Source: Oxyruncus cristatus (taxonomy: Eukaryota; Chordata; Aves; Passeriformes; Cotingidae). From it: 64,000 bases of DNA. This document shows, one piece after another, positions 43,229 to 57,618 of this stretch. The position numbers were made by a program, and so were the translations under genes. The stretch lies in contig VXAY01001956.1 of the NCBI GenBank assembly GCA_013399855.1, forward strand, positions 1,305,068 through 1,369,067, read 5' to 3'. The notes under the pieces were generated by a model. That model was not told where the DNA came from, did no database searches, and worked only from the letters and a program-made list of their open reading frames with translations. Position 1 is the stretch's first letter; each line of letters opens with the position of its first letter.

Positions 43229-46200
43229 TAAACAAACATACAATGTAATGAAGGCAGATCATCCATGAAGCATAACAAGGGTTGAGATGAAGCACTGTAC
43301 AGAGCAAACACTAATTCTTCTGAATAGAAGTTCCTGTTTCTTAGGATGCTTAATAAAATCCTTGATAATGAGTTTTAAATGAGGTTGTATATGAGGTCAC
43401 ATTTTTTAAAATAATTGTAGCATAAAATATTGACTGATACCAAACCGTATAACCACTAAAACGTATGTCAGTACTTTGGATGAACTCTAACTCCATTAAA
43501 AAAGTTAACAGACAAAAACTTATTTTCAAATGGGTACAGTATGATTTTATTTTAGGATACATGCATGTGCAATAACTGCAACGTCTCAGTCTAGATATGG
43601 GTTCTCCTCTTCCATTGTTGATTGCCTTTTATGATTTAACTTTTCAGAGATTGCAAATCTTCATTATTCTGAGAGTTTATCTGCCAAAGTAAATTATTCT
43701 TTGAATTCATATAGTGCAATTAGACATGTGTTTTTCAATATTAATATTTATCTGAATGTAGCATGGTCTACCAACAAAAATTTATATTTATTTCTACTTA
43801 TCACTTGGAATCACCTCTTCCTAGCAGATGCCAAACCCAGCATGGTTTTCTTGACTCAGAATTTAGAGTGGAGAATAACATTGTACATGTAAAACTACAG
43901 GCAGCCGTCATGAGAAGAAGTTTTCTCAATCATGAAATTGTAACTTCATTACTTGTTGTATGCCTTTAAGTATCTCATGGACTCTACTTGCATACACAAG
44001 TCCATTTTCTACAGTGGGTGTGCTAGGGAATCAGCCTGTGCAGACATACAGGCTTGGGCTGACTTCCCGGGAGAACTCCCAAGAGCTTCCTGGGTTGGAA
44101 AGGCCATCCAGGCAGTGACAGGTTTGGACGCGGATGCCACTGATCTGCAGAGAAGCCCTCCTGGCAGCATCCCAGGGCCCAGCAGCAGCTCCATCTGTCA
44201 GAGTCTCTCTGGGAGAGGGACAGTTGAAGGCGGGACCACGCAGGGGGTGGAGGTGCCAGTGACAGAGGCTGTGGCCACGTTCTGTTGCCTCTTGCGTTTG
44301 ATTTCAGAGTGTGAAAGATCAGAGGCTGTGAGGCACAATTCAAGATATACCATGATACTGCACTCATTCAAAGGTAAAGGGACAACAAACCACAGGACGG
44401 TAGCATATCCATTTTGACAATCTATGATGCTTCCAAAAAAAGCCAAGATGACAGAGCAGTAGTGTATCCAGATATTTTATTCAAGGGGCATAAATGTAAT
44501 TATTGTCTCTCTGGTGTCCTGGAAACTCGGTATGAGTAGGCACAGTGTGCATTACCAGGAGAGTTTGGCAAAAGAAAGATTTGAATAATTTTCAAATTAC
44601 CAGAAAATTTTATTTTTAGTTAACCCAAAAGTTACTCATGAACTTAAGTCAAATTCACCAAGCAGTGTCATTTAGGGAAGAAAAAACTAGGAGGAACACT
44701 CCTGCCAGTCTTTTCTGACTCATTAGGGTAAAGTTCATATGCAATTTAAAAATGCAAGACACCCAAGACAGTGGCTTAATCCCAGTTTCCAAGTGCTAGC
44801 TCAGCATTTAAGCTTTCCATACAAACATGACAGAAGATGTGACAGAGAATATCTTGACAGGAAAGAAAGGGTCCATAGGGACCTGGATGACCCTGACTAC
44901 AGCCCAGTTGAACACTATGGTTGAATCAGACAGAAGACCAAGGTGATCTTTTCCTCCTCAAGTATGTTTAATATTCTAGCATTTAATTTGATTTTCTTGT
45001 GCATGGTCAAAAGAAATGTTTCACTACACTTACCTAAACATGTTACTCATGTAACTGAAATTTTAAATTCAGTTCAATGTGGAATATCAACATTTTTTTT
45101 GCAGTGGACAAAACAAATTTAAAAACCCACAACAGATACCTAGAAAACCTTGCATGGTTACCTTTTCCTAGAGAGGATTTTCTTGTCTGTGTGGGGATTT
45201 CTTGTCAGTGTGGTGAAGCACAGCACAAGAACTGACAGTAGCCGTGGTCTGTGGACAGCTTCAGCTGACCTGCCCATGGCAGCCAAGTCTCTGCCACCGT
45301 GTTTTCGATGGCTGCTCAAATGTACAGAATGAACTTCACGATGCAGTTCTCCTTTTGAGGGCTCATTGGCCCTTCCTAATTCATACAATAACCAAACTCA
45401 AGTGCATAACATGACAGAAATAAAAATTTCTCCCAGCACAGAAGATGTTTGCTTGCCCAGTGGATCATGCCAGCAATCGTGCCTCTCAACAAGGTTGTTT
45501 TCCCTCCACTTAGCAAGGTGTGCCTGTTTCTGGTGATTTCACACCACACAGGGACAATACAAAGGCTCCATTATCGCACATTTGGATGCATACACAAGAT
45601 TTTATGATTAGGGCCTTCCCTCACCTTCTGTCAGGGTTGTGTTTTCCCTCCACTGGGAGGAGAAGGTTCAGCACACCACCGAGCAGCCTCCCAGCAGGCT
45701 GTGCCTGCTCTGCTTCAGCTGAGAGGTCTGAAAGCTCTGGCTTCTTCCTTATATACTGCATCCTTCAACTTTTTCAGAGTTAAGAGGGCATTATTTAAAG
45801 GTTGGAGTTTCACAGTTACCATGCCTGAGATGGGAGGAGAGCAGCAGCTGCTGTGCATATTATGTGTGTTAGATATGAACTACTCATTATGTCCTCGAAT
45901 AACCACTCTTTGCCATTACACCAGGTGGCCTGTGAAAACACTGTAGCACATGAAGAGCTTTGAATATCTTCATTATTCAGGGTCAAAGCCAAAGACAGAA
46001 TTCCTGCTGCCTTCGTCCTAAGATACTAAATAAGGCAGTGTTGAACACATCCATGCAATGCTGCAAACTCTATGCTCTTTTCTGTTTTGTCATTTGTACA
46101 GTAACTGCCAGGGCTTTTTCCTGTACAAGAAATCCCATTTTGAATCACCCAGGCTGGTTTATTCCAGATGAGTAGGGAAATCATTCAAGAAACAATTCAG

Positions 46201-46645
46201 AGCAACAAAAAGCCCACTTGTGTAATAAGCCGCAACTGCAAGCACACCCGCACTGAGATATCAGGGAGACCACAAAGGCACCCAGGCAGTGATACTCCCG
46301 TAGGTGACTCTTTTGGTTTCCTCTGCTGAGATGAACAAGGGAGCTGTCACTCAAAGTGACATCGAAAGCCACAGACTTTGAGACTTGCCAACTCTAGCCT
46401 TCCCCTGACAATCAGCTCCCCATCCAGAAGTCACATGGGATCACAGATTGGATCTCCCTGTCCTTGGGGAGGTACTCTTTGCTCCCATCAGGGACGGGGT
46501 TGTCACTGCTGTATTTAGGAACAGCACACTAGGAAGTGAGAAAACAAGAAAAGATATGCAATGTCAGGATGCCCATCTAACTTAAGAATTACATGATTCA
46601 TAGAGTGAGAAAAGTGTGTACATGAGTGCTACTTTGAGTGTTTCT
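43229..46645. other. Upstream GABBR2 intron, middle part
   Basis: It contains a conspicuously GC-richer block at about 44015-44330, described separately. Other open frames are short and lack domains. No GABBR2 exon is recognised. Confidence 0.6.
44015..44330. other. GC-rich, CpG-containing block of unknown origin
   Basis: This roughly 320-bp block is clearly GC-richer than its AT-rich flanks. It keeps several CpGs (CCCGGG, GACGCGG, GGCGGG, CCACGC). It is open in more than one frame on both strands, with a plus-strand frame of 154 codons from 43953 to 44417. The translations are Ser/Gly/Pro/Ala-rich with no recognised domain, as expected for GC-rich non-coding DNA. It may be an unrecognised LTR or other repeat, or a small regulatory island. 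Confidence 0.35.
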
Positions 46646-46709
46646 AGAATCATAGAGAGGGACATTAAAGATCATCTAGTTCCAACCCCCCTGCCATGGG
46701 CAGAGATGC
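46646..46709 (-). mobile_element. CR1 LINE 3' end fragment
   Basis: AGAATCATAGAG is followed by GGGACATTAAAGATCATC, TAGTTCCAACCCCCCTGCC and ATGGGCAGAGATG. This is the inverted CR1 3' UTR in minus orientation, with a short internal deletion after the tail. The GC-rich sequence at about 46720-46803 follows directly but does not match CR1 by eye. Confidence 0.9.
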
Positions 46710-49700
46710 ATTTTACAAGCAGCAGTGGCTGCTTGAAGCCTGGGGCACTGGCCAAGGGGTGCAGGTGGTGAGGCTGTGCAGCCCCATGCCCTCAGGCACT
46801 GGAAGATGTGAAAGCTCAGCAGTTAGAAAAAATGACCATGCCCTAATCAGTTCTCACAGGCTTTGAGAGACAGATCCAGGAGACAGATCACCTCATGAGA
46901 GATGCTGTCTACAAAAGAAGTGGTGGGTTTTTTCAAACACCAGCATTTGAAATGTTTTGTGTGCCAGCTCAGCCCAACAGACTCCTACAATGATATTACT
47001 CACTTTATAAATTTCCATTTGATGTCTTTTTTTTTTTTTTTTAATGTAAATGTATGTGAATTGTATGTCAGGACGAGACCAAAACAGTTTTGAAATGTAA
47101 GATGATAGTAACAGTCAATTCAGAATTTATCTATCTTGATAAAGGTTTTTCATGTAGACAGAGTTGTTTGGCTTCCTTCGGGTACTATCAGTACATTTTA
47201 GTAGGATGAATTCTAGTTTTGAATTTCAAAATTTATCACCACTACTATTTCTTTTTTTTTCCTTTTAAAATCTAATGGTGTTAAAACTCACTGGGAAAAA
47301 AAAAAAACCTCTTTGCAAAAGAAAGCTCATTCAGAAAACCAGGTTGGTTTGGTTAGGTTTTATTTTTAATTTGAAAGCTGATATTGTATTCAAGAGATAA
47401 GAAACACACTCCAACTGAAACTTTTTAAAAACCAAAGTTCCAGAGAAATAATTCCATTTTCCTGCTAACTCAGTAAACTTCCACTTGGTTTAACTTGTTT
47501 TAACTTGTTTTGAATAACCTCTTTCTACTAATCCATTGGGAAAAACAGAAAGGAGGAAAAAGATCCAACAGTGATTTCCTCTTAGTACTAATTAGGAACA
47601 ATGTGTTTTACTAAGAGCAAAAACAGTGGTGTAGAAGACTGATTAAGATATAAAGAAGAGTTTTGAAGTAAAAGTCACTGATTTAATCCATAATGATTGC
47701 TTAAAAAAATTCCTAAAATATGGTAGATACCGTTGTTGTGCTGCTTCACTTAAAATCATTCATCTGATTTATTTTCCCTTTTATTTCTTCATCTGGAATA
47801 GCTACAGGAAACAGACTAGCATTTCCATTCCATGGAAAGCTACAGCCATTAAATTATAATTACTCTAAATAATAAAGGATTTAATAATTAATATAGAGCA
47901 GTTATATAATACACCTGACAGGCAGCTCTGGAATAACATTGCCTGGCACAGCACAGCCACAGCACATGAGCATTTACGGATAGCATAGCGTTCTTTTAGT
48001 GCATAACATTAAATACACTCCTCTATCAGTTTCCAGAATTAAAACTGATATTTTAGGTACTGCGAGAAAACAGTTTGACAAAACACTCATAATTTGAAAG
48101 AATCTATTATGCCCAGAAAACTGATAGCATACAGCAATGATGACTTTTAGTTTGAACATTATCTTGTTAGAAGAGGACAGGATTTATGACTGTAGGAATG
48201 AACTATAATACAAGGCAAACATCCTTGAAAAGCAGATTAAAACTAGAAAAGCAGAAGTATGCATTTTTTCTCATGTATGACTATTGCAGTATGAGAGTGG
48301 AAAATGGTAGAAATTTTTACAATGGGTTGGGCATAAAAGACTAGGTTCAATAACCTCTGTAGGAGGCACAAAACTCTGGAAAACCACAGTACAAAACTGA
48401 TGTCATCAGCTTTTCATTACAACTGGGACCAAAAGTTGAAAAATTCTAGTGCTTCAAATGAGAGGGATATTTGTCTAACTGTTCTAACATAATGCTTTGC
48501 CTTTTGCCTGAGACAACCTTAAAATTGTCGATGCATGATAAGTAAAGAAAGACGAGGTTTGTTTAGAGTATGAGAGTAAGAGGAATTTCAGAAACAGGTA
48601 ATGCTAAAAACAGTTTAAAAATATTTTAAAAAGGTTTTCCCTGAAACTGCTAGCAAAGTATTGGTATAAGCTACCTACATAAGTCAATTGTCCCACAAAC
48701 TTTATTTCTGACAAGTCTGAAAGTCAAAACCATGGTGATTAAACTGTGGGAAGGGGTTTAAAATCTTACGTGAAGTGAGATACATATACATCACAGTGTA
48801 TATGTATCTGAGTATATCTTACCACTAGTTAGAGCATTCAAAGGAAATTTAAGTCATAGAATGTTTCCAGAAGGAAAAAAAAGGGATCAAATGGAACAGA
48901 ATTATAATCTGTATCACATGTTTTATATGGGTAGCAGAATTACGAAAAGCAAGTACTTTACATACTTGACTACAAATTTTTAACCACCCAAATTTTAAGA
49001 ATCTCAGTACAAAACTATATTAGAAAAACACTACTAAAACTTAGATACAGTTTTTGTTTCTTCACTGTCTTATACAACATTCCTTCTTCTGCAATAGCAT
49101 TTACAGATTAGCAGGAGCTAGCAATGCAAACAAGTGCTCTTGCTGCTTTTTCAGTAAAAGATGTAAAGAAGTTGTCTTGCTTTCCTGTATTTTGGCTAGG
49201 TACAGAAAAATCTAGCACAAATTTCCTGTTTCTAGATTTAAGTAACTTTGATTTAAACATGAAACATAGGATGTAAGACAACAAAGGTCAAAACTATGAA
49301 CACGCAGAAGCCAGAAACATATGAAACATAACCTAAAGAAGCGATCACCCTTCTTGTGCCTGGATCTTCACTTGCATATTGGGAAATCTGGGGCCTCAAA
49401 TCTAGTTACAGTCCTTTCCTTATTCCTGATGCCTTCTTCACCTCAATGGTATTACCATCTGACTCTCTTGAAAGAACAGAGATGTCCTGGTCTTCATCCT
49501 GGTAGGACCAGTACCAGGAAAGAGAAGAGACGACAAAGGGGCCAGGATTTATGGCACATATTGCACGCCCCTTGCTAAGGTTTGCCTGTGCCAAAAGCCC
49601 ATCCTGCCTAAATTACTTTTTTCTCTCAACTAGACCATGGTACTCCTCATTGCATCAAGTAGCATGAGTAAGCATGGGGGAAAGCACAGCTGCTGAACAG

Positions 49701-50284
49701 CACAGTGCTGTGTTGCATCCTCCTCTGCTCTGGCCTTGCTGCAAGGAGTCGCTGGCTCCTCTTCAATCACACCATTGATGGGAGAGTGCTGCTGTTTGGC
49801 AGCACCTCTCTTGTCCACGTACAGCACCAACACAGAACTGTATCTTAGTTTGCCTTGCTTGACTGAATTAATTCTGGCATGCAGCAGTGGATATATTCCC
49901 AGTAATGGAAGTTTCTCACTTAAATGGAGAATATTCTATAACTCACATATCCTATTCATGGACTGTTTCTGCAGATGCTTTTCATCACTGAGCTGTAAAG
50001 GATAGCAGTGTTGCAATTTCTCAGGAAACTGATTCTCACTTCTTCAACAGGTATCGAAACCTTGTCAACATGCTGCATTACTTGGGTTATTTCTTCCCTG
50101 TGCAGCATGCCCCCAGGCATTCTGGCAGATTTTTAATCTGCTGTTTTACTCAAGGATTGCATGTCATGGGTTTTTTAGTATTTCTTGTGTGTGTACATGG
50201 GGGAGACTGCAGACCTACCATAAAGACAAAGCCTGACAGAGTTTAAGTTCGGAGAATGCTCTGAGGCACATAGTGGGACTCTGG
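46710..50284. other. Upstream GABBR2 intron, no gene recognised
   Basis: AT-rich intron with a T16 run at 47027-47042 and small GTTTTAACTT repeats near 47480-47510. A weak AGTCATAGAATGTTTCC match to a CR1 end near 48854 is too short to call. No exon is recognised. Confidence 0.7.
47027..47042 (+). repeat. Poly(T) tract
   Basis: An uninterrupted T run of about 16 bases. Confidence 0.9.
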
Positions 50285-50367
50285 GGGATGGTCCTGTGCA
50301 GGGCCAGGAGCTGGACTCAGTGATCCTTATGGGTCTTTCCAACTCGGCATATTCTGTGATTCTGTGA
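50285..50367 (+). mobile_element. CR1 LINE 3' end fragment
   Basis: GGTCCTGTGCAGGGCCAGGA, then CTGGACTCAGTGATCC, TTTCCAACTCGGCATATTCT and GTGATTCTGTGA. This is the CR1 3' end in plus orientation, of the subtype with the ATTCTGTGATTCTGTGA tail, truncated to about 83 bp. Confidence 0.92.
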
Positions 50368-53300
50368 AAACTTTATGGACTCTTCTGTAGTAGCCTTTAA
50401 CAACACAGTCCTTTCCCTTTCTTGCTTCTACCTTCAAAATACTGAATCCTTTCACAGCTTTGACACACACTCCACCACCTCCAGCATACCAAAAATACTT
50501 TGCAAGACCAGAAGGACCCCTGGTGACCAGTAGGCACAGGTGGTGGGAGGCAGAGAGAAATGATGGGAGGACACAGGCACTGCTTAGCCATGCTTCAGTG
50601 CCAAAAACTACAGCAGGTAATCCTGGAGATACCAGAGTCCTGAGAAACAGCAATACTCACATAACTCCAAAAGAAATATTATTTACAGGCCTTTTTACCT
50701 ATTATTAAGTCCTTAATCTCGTATTTGGAGAGTCTAAGTTCCTCAACACCAATCAATTGCTTTGGGCATATCTCTACCATTTTTAAGTTTTACAGGAAAG
50801 GTCCAAAGAGAGAGTTACAGGTATCATTCAACTAGATCCAGTTGAAAAGCAGTGATTCACCAACCAGAACAGCATAGCTACTTGGTCTGTGACTTTGGTT
50901 TCTAAAACTGTCCTACTGAGTTTCCTGATTTTGCCTATAAAAACGAAGTGATGAACAAGCAGAAAACATAACTGATACTGCATTTTTGATAATGTATAAA
51001 ATCGTTATGATTTTTTTTTCCTTTTTTTAACTTGGGGCGTGGTATTTTCAGATGTACTGTTTCTATTTCCTTCAGTGGGGCCTCTCATGTCTTAGGCTTT
51101 TACAGGACATGCTGTAAAACAAATACGGCTGTTAAGACAATTGCATCCAACTGAAAGGAAACACTAAATCTATCTTATGATCTAGCTTGTGCATTGTCTG
51201 TTACCTTCAATAGTTGATACTGGTTTTGTGAAAACCTGCTCACTGATTTTAGCAAGAGAAGTTGCGTAAGTCTGTTTTGAAGAGGTTCAATTTCCTGCTC
51301 CTATTTTCTTAATAAAATCCTCCTTCTATACAACCCATATAAACCTTTCATTGAGCTTAAACACAAAATTACCTGTTCTCTGAAACCCAGTAATATGCTC
51401 CTAAATTATCTAATTCCCATTCACTTAAAAAAAATAATAATTTATTCTATACCTTGACCTAGCATAGAGTGTAATTTAACAATCAAGAGAGCACTATACA
51501 CATAATTTAAATGGTGAAAAATCATTTGAATTTCTCCACTTCTTGTATGAGACATTTTCTTAGAGGAAGGAACCTGTGTATGACTAATTTAGCTCTACAT
51601 CTGAAAGAAAACACACCTCTTAAAGGTAAAGTTGAACAGAATTATCACAACAAATTTTTGTAACAGCATGCCAGCTTGGATGATATTTTTCTAACATTCA
51701 ATTGCTATTACTTTTATAGCAATCACAACTAGCAGAAAGTTTTAAAGCCAGTTTTAAGAGGACTGTCTCCAAATTAAATTACAATTTTTGTCAGTATTTA
51801 ATTTTTGGTGGAAACAAATAATGAATTAATGAGATCAGCTTGTAGTTCTGAATACTGTATATATGATTTTTTTCTTACTACAAAAAAAATTATTCTTGCA
51901 ACTTTATTTGAACATAAAAAAATGCAAAACATGACTTTTGAAATATTTAATCTCTTTCCCAGGTATTAAACAGAATTACTACATCTAGCAAAATCCAGTA
52001 AATTTTAACAAATATTTTTTAAAAAGAAAAATAATATTGCAGAGAAGAAAAATTTAAGATTATATACTTACAGCCAAATGCAGCATTTGTTTTTTGTTTG
52101 GTTGGTTTTGGTTTTTTTCTGCAGACCTGTGATTGCCCAAATATTCTGTGTTGGTAGCAAATTTGAAAAGAGAGAGACACAGGAATCTGTACTGGTGCAA
52201 CTAGATACTTATTGTAATGGACAGGGACATGGGGACAGAGTCAACCACAACTGTCCATCAAGTGTAAGACAATTAGCGAGGTGCTTCAGGGAGCCCACAA
52301 AATCTCCAAAACCCAAGTATGACACTAAAAATTTCTGTGCTCTTAAAGTTCATTCTAAAACTGAACTTACTAGCCTGAGGTGATACATCCCCCAAGACTG
52401 CTCGAGACAGTCCTCTGCTGAAGACATAAGGTACCACACACAAGAAAGTTGCACCCTTTCATAGGCTCTTGGGTCACTAACCCAACTATGCTGGGTTGGC
52501 TTAGCCAACTCAGCTTAAGTATCATAAGTACACATTCAATACAATTTATCAGATCATTATTTATTAAAAAACTAATTTTCTCAATTTTTCGAAGCAAATG
52601 CTTATTCCCAACTAGCTTTAAAGTCTGCTTAAATGGTGGAAATTATGGATGGATCTTCCCATTCATAGTTCACTACAGAGAGGGTAAGAAGTGCAACAGA
52701 GCCTGGTATTAACAACCTTGCTGAAAGCTTCCTGAATAGTACTTATCATAATTATTGAATTATTACTCTAGTTAATTCCTCCCTTTCATAGCCACTACAC
52801 TGTTTATTAGTTAAAAGATGATTTCATAGAATTCCTCTGTCCAAACTTTGATGAGTACAGTGTAGACTTCTATATCACAACTACATTGTCTAGGGTGCCT
52901 GTCAAGATGTTGAGGAAAACAGGCACTTCTTAAAGAGCATGATTTGCTTGATCTACCATAGACACATACCGAAGGACAAGATGCAGTTTCTTCTGGAATT
53001 GCCTGTATGTGTTTTTAAGTTGGATCAAGACAACTTACCTAGACACAAATATCTGGGTAAGTTCTTTGACTTTTCATGGATATTACAGGTAACACAGATT
53101 TCATCTCCTGAGATGACCATCTTAAAAAACAGAGATGAATTAAAACATAGAATGAATAAATTGTTCCCTTCTTACACAATGTTCTATCACATGGAGTAGT
53201 ATAGCTTTGAAAAGAGTTGAAGAACAAATGTTTGAAAGAAAGGTTTGCAAAAAGGCCACTGAAGAAAACACGACAAGCTCACAAACAATAATCCTGCTGT

Positions 53301-56300
53301 CACTTACACCTGTACAAATAGAGGAGAGCACACAAAAACCAGAAATTGAGCTCCGCCAAAAATGACTGCTGGTGCACTGTTATATTTGGGCTTAAGATTT
53401 TTCTTGACATTTCCTACTGGTTTAACTAGTTTAAGCTAATTGTTTAGGTTTTCCTGTTAATAAAGTACTTCAAAGGTCTATGACTGTTCAAAAATACATT
53501 AAGGAATTTCTATTTCTGTTTCCAGTTTTGTTGGCCAGGAGATTCAATGACCAAGATCAAATACAAATATGGGCATAATTAATAGTGCAAATATATGCTA
53601 GGACCAACCCAATACTTTTTTGTGCCATGAAAGAGGAATTCCTGTTAAACCCACTTAGCCTCTTAGGTCAGTCGCAGGACCACCCCTCTGAGATACATTA
53701 AATAACAATTTAAGTTCCCGCTCAGAAAACTCTGGATGAGGGACCTAAACTCAGCTCTCCCCTACTCTAAATGAATGTCCCAGTTTCCGGACGGTCATTT
53801 TGCTCTTTCTTTGTAGTAAATTCTTATTTAGTTATTGATACATAGCAAAAAAGAACCAGCATGAATGACTTAGAAAATCACCACAGATATATCTCAGGAG
53901 CAGTTCAGTAACTTTAGAATAAAGAGAGGTTTTTATGCAAATTCTTGCTTTGCATCAAGTGGAGGATGGAACTACATCTGAATTATGCACTTTTCACATG
54001 GGTGTTCTGTCTGTTAGGTCCAGGAACGTCCTGAGAAAAGTTGCATCTGACAGCATGCTTTCTTGTCCCGTGGTACTAGGGCTTAAAAATGCCATATTTC
54101 AGTGTAAATCCGGAGCAGAAAAATGCTGGTGTAAATACGGGCATGCAGGGAGTTAAAGAACAGGGAAATATCTGAGGAACAGTTCTGAGGGTCTACGTTC
54201 TTACCATTTATTTGGTAAACCAATCAAAATCACTTTCAATTAAATCCATAGTATTCAGTTACCAAATAAAAAAACTCTATCCTTCAAACTTAGAAGTTCA
54301 TTTTCACCTGGCAAGGACAGTCAGTTTGTGCATGTGTCAAAAACAAAGCAGAACCACAAAAAAACATTCAAAATGACATGTGATTAACTGTACAGACACT
54401 TCTAACTAAATTCTATGTACACCTTTTACATTTGTAGTCCTGGGAGAAGGTATTACAACAGAATTTCACATGCCTGGTATAACTGCATTTCTTGAAGGAA
54501 ATAAGGATTAGTATTTCATATGCGTCAAGAACATAATTTCCACAATTGGGTACTTAATTTTGGTTCGGAGATCAAAGTAGACTGTGGAACAATACTTTAA
54601 AAATTAAAAGCAGCTATAGTCCCAGATGAATATTTAATCCATGTGCAAAATTAAGTCTCTTGTATTGTCTGTCATACTACAGGTTTGACTATGTGAGATG
54701 CTGAAAGTCCTGAATGCCCAATCAATTTAATATTTCAAAATTGACTCTGCTGTATCAGGCTCAGAGTTTACAATGGTACAACTACACTGCTTCATAAAGC
54801 ACTGCTTAATTAAAGCACATACACAGCAGCAATTCATCATACCATAAGCTACTGCTGATTAAAACCTGTAAGCTGGTTTTAAAACCTTGTGCACTCATTA
54901 TAATCAACAGTAGGGAAGGATTCCCAAAGGCTTGACCCATTTCCGATGCAATTTGACCCAATTCAGCGTGATGTAGCTTCATTTATATTTTATCTGTTGA
55001 TTGGGTTTTATCCATCTAACAAATCAGCAATTGATTTCTACATAACAGCACAACTTAGAGAATCACTCCAGATGAAAAGGAAAAACAGTGTTCAGTTTTG
55101 TTTGTCCTTGTTCTCTCCATAGGGATTAATTATCTAACATCATCTAGCTAGCTTGTTTTGAAAAATGAAATGTGGATGGCATAACCTCCCTGGCAGCTTG
55201 TTCTACTACTTGACCATTACACAGAGTTACCCAGTGATTCGGCTGACATGTGATCTAAATATTCCCCCATGTCCTTCTCTAGCTCCATAATTATGGACCA
55301 CAGGCAAAAATCCTATCGTGAGAATGGCAGCTAAATTGTAGTATGGGAATGGAAACATGTGTACAAGTCAGGAAGCTTTCTGCCTGTTTCAGACCTTTAT
55401 GATGCACCCACATCTTTTAGTTTAGGGAATCAGTGGCAATTTCTTGAACAGCAATTTACAAATCTCAGATGAGGAGAATTCCCATCAAACTCATACCATC
55501 TGAGAAAAGGGAATACACGGGAGAACGTTCCAGTCAAAGCACAAAGGAGTTTACCACTATTCCAGGGACTGATTGCTACTGGCCCTCTATAAAGAATGGA
55601 AAATACACACATGGTGGTGACAGAGGACATATTGTATGTTGCTTATGTTGTATCTGAGACAACAGTATATGCACATGACTTTATATCTTTTATAAAAAAT
55701 TTAACCAATTGTAAAATCCTTAGCATTTTTCCCACAGGAAGAATAAAACATAGTTTTCAAGGTCTTGTTTCCAAGCAGTCCTCTGCTCTGCGAAGATACC
55801 AACAAAAATGAATTAAAAATGAATGACAAAGGGGAAATTCAGAGAACCCTGGAGTTTGTATTTCTTTCCTGTCCCTCTTGGAAAGCCTTTCCATTTCTGT
55901 ATTAGTCAAGAAATTATTTGGAATGCTAAGTGGCAAACAATTTGACTGAATTAGAGTAACATTATGAAACATTTCAACTCTGTGTTTCCACCTTCATCCT
56001 GAGCAATGGAAAACAGGGACATAATTTCACTTTCTTAATGCAAAATGACTAAAAGCCACTCTATGACCTAATCTCTCACTCAAGTTAAAGTTGTGTCTGT
56101 CAGCATAAGATTATTCCAGTTTCTTTATCTGGACCTTGAATGAATGAGATTACCTCAGCTCCTTGTAACTTTTCAATTGCTTAAGATTTTCAGCATTAGT
56201 AATTTTATACTTAAGAATAGAAGGAAAAAAATACTTGTGAGCTTTTACTTTGGCCCTGTAATTGCTGACTTTCGAGTGCTTGGTTTATGGCATGCAAATG

Positions 56301-56851
56301 TTGCATTTCAGTCCCACACTCCCATCTCCCTGTTTTTTGCTTGTTTTTAATAACAGTTGCAAGGCCAAGATGAAAGGAAACCAAGCTAGTGGAATATACC
56401 TAGTCTTAAATACAGCATAATATTTCATCTTAAATTTATCCAAAATAACAAGAATATAAATGTCACCTGGAATGAATACCTCTCAAATGAGTGTAAATTA
56501 CAGATAGTCATGAAATCAATTATATTGTAATGAAGAATAGTGATGAGCCACTTTTACACCTGTTCTTTTTGTCTATATATTAGGGAGCTGCTGAAAGCAC
56601 AAAGCAACAGACACTGCTAAGGCCTAGAAACCATTTCTTTTCTCACCATCATTTGTATCTGCAGCTTATAGTTATCTGAATTTCAGGAAAAGCACTGCTA
56701 ATTTTGGGGTTCAAACATGCAAACTTTTAATGCATGCCAAGAGTCCACAGCTGGCATCAGCCCACAGGCTTGAGTGCACCTTCCCTCCATTACTTACGCC
56801 TGGCTACGGCAGCACTTCTTGAGGGAAGGAGGCTGAACATAATTGTGGAAT
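50368..56851. other. Upstream GABBR2 intron, no gene recognised
   Basis: AT-rich intron with a GT-rich low-complexity patch at about 52086-52118. The 101-codon frame starting at 52078 begins in this patch and has no domain. No repeat tail or exon is recognised. Confidence 0.65.
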
Positions 56852-56982
56852 TACAGAATCATTTAGGTTGGAAAAGACCTCCAAGATCATCGAGTCCAAC
56901 CTTTGACCAATCTCCACCTTGTCAACTCGACCACAGCACAAAGCCATGTCCAGTCATTTCTTGAATTCCTCCAAGCTGCCAC
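56852..56982 (-). mobile_element. CR1 LINE 3' fragment
   Basis: Starts TACAGAATCATTTAGGTTGG, then AAAAGACCTCCAAGATCATC and GAGTCCAACC. It continues through the inverted CR1 3' UTR and end of ORF2 (CCATGTCCAGTCATTTCTTG, then AATTCCTCCAAG). The element is on the minus strand, about 130 bp, diverged, and fades out near CCACAAAAAGAGG. Confidence 0.9.
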
Positions 56983-57618
56983 AAAAAGAGGCAGTACACA
57001 TTTCTGTAGTATCTGTTGCCCAGCACAAGGAGGTATGTATGCAGACTGTGAAGGTTCAAAGTTACTCTTCCAGTACATCTGTCCATAGCCCTGAGGGCTA
57101 GGAAGTCCTGCCAGGGATGCTAGTTGGACTGCTTTGCATGGGTGCATCTGTAGGCAGCAAAAAGAGCCTTTTCTTCCAACTTCTCTGCCCATGCAAGAGA
57201 AGCCAAGGTTTTGCTAAATGGAACAGCTCCAGGCTAATTACTGCAAATAAATTGAACCTGACAGATCATTTAAGATAAACTTTTATTTCTTTTAGGATCT
57301 CATGCTAAGTAAATCTCAGTATAAAATTTCACAAGGCAGAGATGAGGAACTTTGCAATGCTCCTACCAAGACTGTTTTTCTTTCTTCAGTGAAAGAGCAA
57401 GGAAACATTATCATTATTCTGTCCAGATCTTCTTGTCAATCACAACAAATGTCTAAGGGGAGAAAGGCTTGGAAAAATGCTTTCCTAATGAAGTCTTCAG
57501 TTACAGAGCTGAGGGAGATGCATTTATCTGGCTACTTCATCTCATAAAAGAGTTGGGTTTTGGATTTGCTCCATTTGGGATGGGGGATGTCTTTACTGAC
57601 CTGGCTGCCAGCTAGCTT
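56983..57618. other. Intronic gap between the CR1 fragment and the second SINE
   Basis: No gene is recognised. Sequence from 56983 to about 57190 is open on both strands for roughly 60-100 codons but lacks domains and may be a further, unrecognisable part of the CR1 insertion. Confidence 0.5.

Noticed and set aside
43953..44417. 154-codon plus-strand open frame, the longest outside CR1
   Set aside because: It coincides with a GC-rich block that is also open on the minus strand; the length is explained by low stop-codon frequency, and no domain is visible.
48850..48880. A CR1 tail suggested by AGTCATAGAATGTTTCC
   Set aside because: Fewer than 20 bases resemble the CR1 end and no 3' UTR follows.
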